From NCBI GenBank assembly GCA_951804985.1, contig OX638135.1:70895695-70959694 (forward strand): a stretch of DNA of 64,000 nt, read 5' to 3'. The DNA is from Dryomyza anilis. Taxonomy: Eukaryota > Arthropoda > Insecta > Diptera > Dryomyzidae. Below the pieces are notes generated by a model. The model was not told where the DNA came from. It saw nothing but the letters and a program-made list of their open reading frames with translations, and made no database searches. Shown here in pieces: positions 38,759 through 47,292 of the stretch. Both the position numbers and the translations under genes were made by a program. Each line of letters starts with the position of its first letter. Position 1 is the stretch's first letter.

Positions 38759-39110
38759 CTAAGCATATATAATTTGGGGCTTCGTTATATTTTTTTTTAA
38801 TTTGCTAAGGTACAATTTTCCACAACTTCGATGTATTTTATTTTCACAATTTCGGCATAATAGAACTTCATGTGAATCATTAATTCGACTGCAGTATTTG
38901 CAAAATGAATTTAAACATTCTGATTTCTCTAAACATAAGTTAGCTAAATATTTTCTATAAGAATCAGGATTAAAAGTGGTTATTTTTTATTATATAAAAT
39001 TTGGTTTCATAAAATTATATATAATAATAGCCGCAAGCCCAAGCATCAGTTTGTATTTGATTTAAATAAATAGTTTCCAAATTCCAACATTCCTATATAT
39101 AATTAAAGTT
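38759..39110 (-). pseudogene. Remnant of a possible cysteine protease joined to a PHD-like zinc finger
   Basis: On the minus strand, frame pieces with stops between them read NQIQTDAWACGYYYI (about 39030-39075) and then FNPDSYRKYLANLC. A Cys/His cluster follows with the spacing CKYC-x12-CRNC-x4-H-x2-C (38800-38900), inside an open frame from 38986 to the stop at 38759. A Gln a few residues before CGYYY resembles the active site of adenain/Ulp1-type (C48/C5) proteases used by Mavericks and some MULEs. The cluster fits part of a PHD or related zinc finger. The catalytic His and Asp regions are not visible, no start codon is seen, and at least one frameshift separates the parts. This identification is tentative. 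It runs opposite to env. Confidence 0.35.
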
Positions 39111-39872
39111 GAGAAGGTTTTGATGCAATTTATATGTTTAATTATTATATTCAATTAGTGATGATCAAAAATTTCTTGTTCTTGCTTCATGCTCTTGTTC
39201 TTGAATTAATGAACATTAATGAAGATGTGCGTTTTTGTTTTCTTGTTTTACAAGGCTAATGAATATAAGCATCTTAAAAATATTGTCTTTGAAGCACATT
39301 TGAAGCGGTAAATCGGATACAAGCACATGCAACTTCGCCATGCTAGTTCGTTAGTCGATTGTGCATATGCACTGACATTTTTTTTTTGTACTTTTATGTA
39401 TATTTTTTTGGTAATTGAAAAATCATGAAGTTTTTCTTATGTTATGTTATACGTGCATCATTTCATTTAACTTATAAAATCAAAAAATATATTTTTAATA
39501 TATGATGCTTTTTGTGTTTTTGTTTTTTCACATATCCGATGATTCGTTTGAAAGTACAACAACAAACATGCGAACAAAGCATAGAATTTGTGGCGGCAAA
39601 TTTTTTCTACAACAAAGAAAACTTGTTTTTGTTGAAAACTGGATGGCATGGATACATGCGACTGTGTGTTGTCATGTGTGTATCTGTTGCCATGCGATGA
39701 TACAGGGTAGCAAAGAAAAATTGGCATCGAAGTGTATACGCATCGTAAATCATTATTGCTGTAATTCATTATAGTTGTAATATATATTTATTTCATACAT
39801 TTATTTCCCCATTTTTTTCATACATAAATCTTTTTATTTTATTCGAATATTTTTATAAATTTTAGAATAAAC
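39111..39872. other. Foldback loop between the protease-like remnant and env
   Basis: Overlapping frames on both strands at 39467-39774 show no motif and cancel each other as shadow frames. The AT-rich segment 39775-39872 just before env could hold its promoter, but no clear element stands out. Confidence 0.45.
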
Positions 39873-41626
39873 ATGATTATATCAACAATATTCATACTTT
39901 TTATTATATTTTCCGTAAGTTACGGCATGCCCCAAAATGGACAAACGATTGAAGTAAATATAACAAAATTAGAAGACACAACATATGTGTATCTAGATCC
40001 GATTGGCAACATGGATGTAATTACATCCTCATGGAGACTTGTTCTGTATTACGACCTTGATTCATATTTGATGGAGATGTCAGAAGTTCCAAAATACATA
40101 GAACTCATAAAAGCACAATGTTGTAAATTTCATTCGTTTACTAATCAGTGCATGATGTTAATGGAATCAATGGAAAATAAATATAAAACATTAAATAATG
40201 ATAATAATGGAATGATTCATGTGAAAAACAGACAAAAAAAGAGCATTATTAAATTCGATGGGATCCATGTTTCACATATTATTTGGAGTTATGGATAATG
40301 ATGATCGGGGAAAACTAGAAGTTGATATGAAAAATTTACTGAAAAATCAACATGATATCGAGACTTTCACAAAACGTCAAACATCCTTAGTAGATTCTAT
40401 TGTTAGTATATTAGAAGAAACAACAACAGATATAAACAAAGAATTTAAAAGGTTGTCTGATGAAATAATAAATATGGCAAATAACACAAATTTTGATTGA
40501 AACTGTTGTTATGTTTGCACTTTTGGAAAAGCAGTTGAATATAATGATCCAACACTGTAAGGATATTCAAATATCTATTATTAACTTGATTACGAATCGA
40601 AAAGATCAAGGGGCATATTCTTCTTTAATTAAAACGTCTACAATGATGAATGAAATCACAGATATTAAATCTAAACTCCCATTCAAATTAAAATTACCAG
40701 GTCAAGAAAAAGGCAAAGAACTTATAGAAATATTTCGCTTGATGTCGGTGACTGGAATAATAATCGAAAAGCGATTAATGATTGATATTAAACTTCCTTT
40801 AATTGAGTCAGAAAAATCAACTGTATACAGTGTTATTGGTATACCGTTTCACCAAGATAATATTCTTCTAATGCCAAAACTAAGATTTGATATTATAGTT
40901 TTTAATCTTGGACTGAACAGTTACTTACCAATGAGTCGTGTCGAATTACTGAGCTGCAAAGAAAGCACCGAAAATAGTTTCATGTGTTATAATGATAGGC
41001 CCTGGAAAACTATAACAGAAGGGACATGCGAGGCATCTGCACTACACCAGTCACATACAAGTAAATGTCAATTTGAACAAATTGAAGAACAAAATATATT
41101 CATTGAATTGTACAACAAAAATACATGGCTGTTTAAAGTATTTAATACCACCAAAATTAGTGTTTCATGTAAATTTGGAAAACACTATTGGATGACATTA
41201 TTATCGCAAGGAATTATACACTTAGAACTACAGTGTACTGTACGATATGATGGTGGTTCATTTTCGTCTTCATACACTGTTGAATCAAATAGCAATATTG
41301 ATTTAAATACACCATGGATTAGAACAATTCAAAAAGTACCAGATACACATATAAAGTTATTCACACATATTGACAAAAATAACACAATTGACGAAATTAA
41401 GAAACAAATGGAGCCATTCGTTGCTGCACATATTGAAAATAAAAATGAAGTTAATGAAATAAAGAATAACCTGGAAGACATCAAGAAGTCCCACATTAAC
41501 TTCAGAGGATTAGAATTTCATCATCTCTATGATCATACGCCATTTATGATAGTTATTGTAATAGCTTTTATAATATGCATATCAATAATATGTTTCATAA
41601 AAAAATGTTTATGTTGTTGTATGTAA
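39873..41626 (+). pseudogene. env: Retroviral/baculovirus-F-type envelope fusion protein gene, broken by two frame changes
   Basis: Three overlapping frames cover one Env protein: 39873-40298, 40258-40500 and 40493-41626. The first opens with a signal peptide (about 18 residues, rich in Ile/Phe). It holds a Cys-poor surface part and ends near a basic cleavage-like site, RQKKS. The second has the conserved FGVMDNDD motif that follows the fusion peptide in errantivirus Env and baculovirus F proteins, then a heptad region. The third has a Cys-rich ectodomain, a second helical region, one membrane segment (about residues 352-370, Ile/Val-rich) and a short basic, Cys-rich tail. In insects such proteins mediate membrane fusion of errantiviruses; captured copies exist as host genes. 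AATAAA signals follow at about 41660 and 41696. No gag, pol or LTR is seen in the loop. The cleavage site lacks the usual final Arg. Confidence 0.8.
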
Positions 41627-42072
41627 ATTATTTAATAAGTGTAAAAAGATTGTACCTAAATAAAACCTTTAATAACATAACCCATAATTGTTAAAAATAA
41701 AGAAATTATAAAAAAAAAACTTAATACATTTTTCACTTCAGTCTCATCATTGAGCGATGCGTGATATATTTGTACCAGTGTAGCCACATTTTGTGTAATT
41801 CCACAATTTTTTCGTGTAATTTAATTTTTGTGTAATTTAGAATCAAATAAAATTATACTACAAAAGCAAAATTTTAAGAGTTTCATGAATATTTCCAGAT
41901 AGATATATAAAACACTATCGCCTACTGTAACTCGATGCCAAACATTTAAAAGTTCTGGAAAGTTATTACATTAAAAGCTTATTATCATACAAAACTATAA
42001 AACGTAAGATCTTTATCAAAAATAAATAGTTACTTAAAATTAAAAAAATGTGTTTTTATTCTGTTTTTACTC
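41627..42072. other. Foldback loop right of env
   Basis: AT-rich 3' flank of env with possible polyadenylation signals and the word TCATTGAGCGATGCG (41748). I see no LTR or gene. Confidence 0.5.
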
Positions 42073-42205
42073 TAAGGTGGCCAATTTCTGCCGAGAGATA
42101 GCGCTGTATAGAAAACAAGTTATTTTTTTAATTATTCAGTTGCGTTCGCACCAGCGATCTTTCGACTCGTACTCCAACGCCTTAACGATCTGAGCCACCG
42201 ACGCT
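42073..42205 (-). repeat. tRNA-derived SINE fragment at the inner end of the right arm
   Basis: Mirror copy of 38114-38246 with the same length. Its tRNA-like head is slightly closer to a tRNA (GTGGCTCAGATCGTTAAGGC). It is cut at the same base of the SINE body as the left copy. Confidence 0.75.
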
Positions 42206-42485
42206 ATATACAAGATATAGGTAAATTAAAATGTGGTCACATAATATATTATTTATGAATTTTGAATTTAAAATGCAACTTCTAATTAATATTAGATATA
42301 TTTTTAAATGGCCAATAGTGTCATCTTAGATCAGGAGCACTTAAGTTCTCCTATTGAATATTTTTTTCATGGATGTGACATTGAAAACGACTGCGCTAAA
42401 AGGTTCAGACATTTGCTAAAAGATTCGCCTTCTTTATTAGATCAAAAATTTCATTATAAAAATATTTAAGTGTTTTAAATAATTA

Positions 42486-42516
<31 letters not shown>

Positions 42517-42619
42517 AATCATTGAAAGTTATATAAATACATAACAAAAATTTAATATTTTTTTTAAAGAAACACCTTCATCGTAAAAACCACATAAATA
42601 GCTTTTTTAATAATTACAT

Positions 42620-44275
42620 TTTTGAACCCATTTTTCACCATAATGGACCCTGAAAAAAGCATGATTTTTTAAAATAGTCGTTAGCTTATCCTTTTATCTA
42701 CAATATATCAAAAAATCTCGAGGTAGTTTTTTATTTTAAGCGTTTTTTTTAAGTTTCAATAAATGCATTTTTTCATTCTGCGACTGCAAAATGTTCCTTC
42801 TTTGGACCCATTTTTCACCATGATGGACCCTGAAAATAGTACGATTTTTTATAATAATCGTTAGCTTATCCTATTATCTACACAATATCAAAAAATCTCG
42901 AGGTGGTTTTTTATTTTAAGCGTTTTTTTTAAGTTTCAATAAATGCATTTTTTTCATACTGCGACTGCAAAATTTTCCATCTTTGGACCGATTTTTCACC
43001 ATAATGGACCCTGAAAAGAGTACAATTTTTTTAAATAATCGTTAGCTTATCCTATTATCTACAAAATATCAAAAAATCTCGAGGTGGGTTTTTTATTTTA
43101 AGCGTTTTTTTAAAGTTTTAATAAATGCATTTCTTCCATACTGCGACTGAAAAATTGTCAATCTTTAGACCCACTTTTCACCATGAAGTACCCTGAATAA
43201 AAAGTGGGCTAGTACGATTTTTTAAAATAATCGTTAGCTTATCCTTTTATCTACAAAATATCAAAAAATCTCGAGGTGGTTTTTTATTTTAAGCGTTTTT
43301 TTTAAGTTTTAATAAATGCATTTTTTCCATACTGCGACTGAAAAATTGTCAATTTTTAGACCCACTTTTCACCATGAAGGACCCTGAATAAAAAGTGGGC
43401 TAGTACGATTTTTGAAAATAATCGTTAGTTTATCCTATTATCTACAAAATATCAAAAAATCTCGAGGTGGTTTTTTATTTTAAGCGTTTTTTTAAGTTTC
43501 AATAAATGCATTTTTTTCATACTGCGACTGAAAATTTGTAAATTTTTAGACCCATTTTTCACCATGAAGGACCCTGAATAAAAAGTGGGCTAGTACGATT
43601 TTTGAAAATAATTGTTAGTTTAATCTATTATCTACAAAATATCAAAAAATCTTCAGGTGGTTTTTTATTTTAAGCGTTTTTTTTAAGTTTCAATAAATGC
43701 ATTTTTTTCATACTGCGACTGAAAAATTGTCCATATTTGGACCCATTTTTAATCATGAAGGACCCTGAATAAAAAGTGGGCTAGTACGATTTTTGAAAAT
43801 AATTGTTAGTTTAATCTATTATCTACAAAATATCAAAAAATCTCGAGGTGGTTTTTTATTTTAAGCGTTCTTTTTTAAGTTTCAACAAATGCATTTTTTT
43901 CATACTGCGACTGAAAAATTGTCCATATTTGGACCCATTTTTCACCATGAAGGACCCTGAATAAAAAGTGAGCTAGTACGATTTTTGAAAATAATCGTTG
44001 GTTTATCCTATTATCTACAAAATATCAAAAAATCTCGAGGTGGTTTTTTTTTTTAAGCGGTTTTTTTAAGTTTTAGTAAATGCATTTTTTCCATACTGCG
44101 ACTGAAAAATTGTCAATCTTTGGACCCACTTTTCACCATGAAGGCCCTGAATAAAAAGTGGGCTAGTACGATTTTTGAAAATAATCGTTAGTTTAATCTA
44201 TTATCTACAAAATATCAAAAAATCTCGAGGTGGTTTTTTGTTTTAAGCGTTTTTTTTTAAGTTTCAAGAAATGTC
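42620..44275 (-). repeat. Tandem ~190-bp units in the right arm (about 9)
   Basis: Same unit as in the left arm, with the CTCGAGGTGG word at about 42718, 42898, 43080, 43270, 43462, 43652 (mutated), 43847, 44034 and 44226. The inner units lack the GCCCACTTTTTAT segment and are about 180 bp. Confidence 0.9.
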
Positions 44276-44644
44276 TATTTACATTTAAAATTGAAATAAG
44301 TTCCCCTTTTAAAAATGCCATTTTTGGCATGATAGGAGCGCATATTGGTACAAAATTTTGATACTGAAATTAGCTAGAGCTATTTTATTTAAGATACATT
44401 AAAAAATTATGGTGCTGTTTTCATTTTAAGCGTTTTGTTTTTATTTTAAAATACATGCAATTTTAGTAATTATAAAAATATATGACTTAATATCGGTTTG
44501 TAGTATATTATTGATTATATTATATGGAAATGCAAAAAATAAGAAGATTTTAATATGTTATATTTAAACAAACAAAAAAAAAATGCGGCGAATTCAAATT
44601 GTGGGATAACTCCAATTCGCCGCGATGCGCTATCTTCACACCAA

Positions 44645-44654
44645 TGAATTGGCA
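44645..44654. repeat. 10-bp target-site duplication, right copy
   Basis: TGAATTGGCA, identical to 36120-36129. Removing the element and one copy rejoins the hAT reading direction. Confidence 0.9.
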
Positions 44655-45945
44655 GTCTATCGACGTATTGACGGTTTTCTAATTTTTGTCTTATATTCTC
44701 GTTTTCCCACGTTGATGGTGTTTCAGCTGAAAGTTTCTCTTCTAGTTTGCTATATCTGCCTTCTGGCTTTGATGTCGATGGGGAGGGTTCTGGTAATATT
44801 TGTTTACTCACTGAACTTGGATTAAATTCATTTATTAATTTAAAAATGGTCATCAAATGTTCCTGAAATTAAAGAATACGTCATTTTTTGCATGTAAATT
44901 ATTTAAAATTGTGCTTACAACTGCTCTGCGCTTTTGAGATTCAGTTAAATATGTTGAACCTCTATAGCAAAATCTTGGATCTATGTAAATAGCAGCTAGA
45001 AATGCATCATTTTCTAGCAGTTTCCGTTTTTTTATTTTTATCGCGTCTAAAAGCATTTTCGCATAAATGTTGTTAAGGTGAAGTTCCTCCAAGTCTTTTT
45101 CACAAACAAGCCATTCACGGTAGAAATCTCCCATTACCAACTGCTCTGTTTGCAACATTTTCGTACAATCTGAGAGAGGTTTAAACGATACGCAGACATT
45201 TTCCACAAACCCCCAATTAATTTCATAATTATAGGAAGTATTATCCTCTATACTGGCTCTGATTTCTTTTAACGATCGAATCATATTATATGTAGAGCTC
45301 CATCTTGTGTTGTTGTATAATATCGGCATGGGCAAACCTTCTTCATATCGAATAACCTTTCTCAATGATTTTCAATTTTTCTGCAATCATCAACAGGCGT
45401 TACTATTTGCTTCAAAACATCCCACGAAGCTAACTGAAGTGTATGTGCTGCACAATGAACAACTGACATTGTTAAGTTTATATTTTCCTTAATATTATTG
45501 AAGTTGTCATCTATATCATCGTTGTTATATATTCCAACATCTTCATATTCCTGAAGAAGTCGTGAAGTTTTTATAACATTTGCCCCATTGTCTGTCGTCA
45601 TGGAATAAATTTGCTTCATATCAATTTCAAAGTCGTTTAAGCATCTCGGAATTTCAGTTTTTAGATATCGAGCTGTGTGACGATCCGTAAGTTCAACCAT
45701 TGAAATTGTATATTTATTTGAATATTGATGCCCATTATGCTTCTATCCTTCGACGTTGCAATGTCCATTTTCAAGCATATTACACGATTTTTCATATTAT
45801 TCATAATATTTTCTCGAACTTTGATTTTTATCATATTTAAATGATCGACGATATTTTTGGATTTGAACTTAATACCAAAAGCGGACGGCCAGGGATGTAA
45901 CATTTTTTGAAAGCATTTGTCATCATCAAAAAATCTAAATGGCAT
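44655..45945 (-). pseudogene. hAT transposase, main part (interrupted by the foldback element)
   Basis: Minus-strand transposase of the hAT superfamily, cut-and-paste enzymes with an RNase-H-like DDE fold. In order: MDIATSKDRSIMGINIQINI (the first catalytic-Asp strand region), ELTDRHTARYLKTEI, TTDNGANVIK (second catalytic Asp), HCAAHTLQLA, the N-x-TRWSST block (TRWSSTYNMI), and the all-alpha part to DRLPIHW next to the insertion. The C-terminus lies at 35885-36129. The BED zinc-finger N-terminus is missing upstream of 45945. Pieces at 45945-45661, 45700-45362 and 45365-44853 are in different frames, so frameshifts are present. A 55-bp intron (44863-44917) fits GTAAGC..TTTCAG. Confidence 0.85.
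44863..44917 (-). other. Intron in the hAT transposase gene
   Basis: On the minus strand it starts GTAAGCAC and ends TTTAATTTCAG. Removing it joins the QKRRAV segment to EHLMTIFKLINEF. Its 55 bp is a usual size for fly introns. Confidence 0.65.
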
Positions 45946-45954
45946 ATGTTGACG

Positions 45955-46252
45955 AGAGTAGAAAGGATATGGGCAGAGTAAGCTTAATTGATAATGGTGG
46001 GTGGAATTGATAAAAGTGAGAAGGGATTGTGTTACTCACTATAAATATTCATTGTGAATGATAATAGTGGGAAGAGTTTATTGATCTTACTAATATTCCA
46101 ACACATGTAGCGTGCTAATGCAACGCACCAAAACATTGTATGCAATAGAGTAGAAAGGATATGGGCAGAGTAAGCATAATTGATAATGGTGGGTGGAGTT
46201 GATAAAAGTGAGAAGGGGTTGTGTTACTCACTATAAATATTGATTGTGAATG
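45955..46252 (+). repeat. Two direct copies of a 106-bp sequence
   Basis: 45955-46060 and 46147-46252 begin AGAGTAGAAAGGATATGGGC and differ at only a few bases, with 86 bp between them. They lie at the broken N-terminal edge of the hAT gene and may mark the event that removed it. Confidence 0.85.
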
Positions 46253-46267
46253 CTGAATAGCGATTTC

Positions 46268-46485
46268 GATAGATGGAGATGTCAATAGACACCACTAGAT
46301 GGCCACAATGAAGGTTAGAATTCAGTTATTGTAAATAGTTAGCGTGGGATTGTATCACCGCTAAATGCATCGCTCGATGTAAGCAGATGTCAATAGACAA
46401 CATTAGAAGGCGATGAGTACTGCTAGATGTCAAGGATCTCTGTAAATGTCGATAGACATCGCTAGATGGCGCTGAATGCGATGTA
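46268..46485 (+). repeat. Degenerate repeat with ATGTCAATAGACA..CTAGATGGC
   Basis: Three copies (about 46279, 46385 and 46445) of a word of about 30 bp, ATGTC(A/G)ATAGACA followed by CTAGATGGC or a variant. No gene is seen. Confidence 0.65.
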
Positions 46486-47292
46486 ATATACGAACCGTAA
46501 ACTTGTTTAGTCAGAGCATGACTCATATATTTACGGGGACCATATACTTATGCAATGTAAAAATTAAATTGTAGATGATTTAATTTAAATTAAAATATAT
46601 TATTTCAACTATTTTGAGACAATCACACAGTACAAAGGAAATTATTTTTTAAACAACATGTCTCGATATTTATTTATTAGTATCATAAGGAATATCTGAG
46701 AATCAATTAAATTGAAAAAGGTTAAATTAGGAATTCGGATCACAATTTTCGGTCATAAATACCGTCCGTCCTATTGACTGGAATTTTTTAATTATATAAT
46801 AAAAATACCACCCACTTAAAATATTCATAAACATTATATGTACAATTATGCTTTCGAAATATAATTCTGATGCAATAAATTGTAATATTTACGATTAAAA
46901 GTATAAGTAGAACCGTTAGAATTTTAGTAATTAATATTCAAAAAATGTTTTCGTTAAAAATTAATAATGCAGGGGCTACCCTTTATAAATGTACCATACG
47001 ATTTAAAATCGATGCAGGTAAAACACAATAGGATACTACTAAATGAAACTCTATTGCCATAACTGCATTGAAATACATCCTATGGCTTTTCATTTACTTT
47101 ACCTCCATAAGTTTTCATCTACTGGGGCCAGTATAAAAATTTATCCCAACATCGGTTGACATAAAGTTGTTTTTGTCTAATTGTTTATAACATTTTGTTA
47201 TTGATTAAAGTAAATTTTCATTTTAAACTTACTTATTAAAGAAAATTTTATTTTACTTTTTAAATAATAAACATATTAGTAAAAAATTAAAT
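46486..47292. other. Sequence upstream of the Maverick polymerase gene
   Basis: No gene is visible. The left terminal inverted repeat of the Maverick should lie here or be lost. I cannot find it because its partner is beyond the window. Confidence 0.5.

Larger units (their letters stand above)
36130..44644. mobile_element. Foldback-type DNA transposon carrying an env gene (8.5 kb)
   Basis: The element has long inverted arms (36130-38246 and 42073-44644) around a 3.8-kb loop. It starts CTGGTGTGAAGATAGCGC and ends, in reverse complement, TTGGTGTGAAGATAGCGC, and is flanked by a perfect 10-bp direct repeat inside a hAT transposase gene. Long arms made of tandem repeats are the hallmark of foldback elements. 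A target duplication of 8-11 bp is typical of the Mutator (MULE) superfamily, to which Drosophila FB is usually linked. No MULE transposase is visible, so it would move in trans. The loop carries an Env-type gene and remnants of a possible protease/zinc-finger gene. The superfamily is inferred; the element boundaries are seen directly. Confidence 0.8.
42073..44644 (-). repeat. Right inverted arm of the foldback element
   Basis: Reverse complement of the left arm. It is longer mainly because it has about nine ~190-bp units. The subterminal palindrome is compact here: GCGGCGAATT (44585-44594) and AATTCGCCGC (44614-44623). A 30-bp duplicated stretch present in the left arm is absent. Confidence 0.9.

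Noticed and set aside
39467..39774. Frames of 100, 90 and 62 residues on both strands before env
   Set aside because: They overlap one another, show no motif or signal peptide, and none has support as a gene.
39873..41626. Env as part of a complete errantivirus provirus
   Set aside because: No LTRs, gag or pol were seen in the 3.8-kb loop; only env-type features are present.
36130..44644. A second Maverick, with the inverted arms as its terminal repeats
   Set aside because: Maverick duplications are 6 bp, and no polB, integrase or ATPase lies between the arms. The 10-bp duplication and tandem-repeat arms fit a foldback element better.
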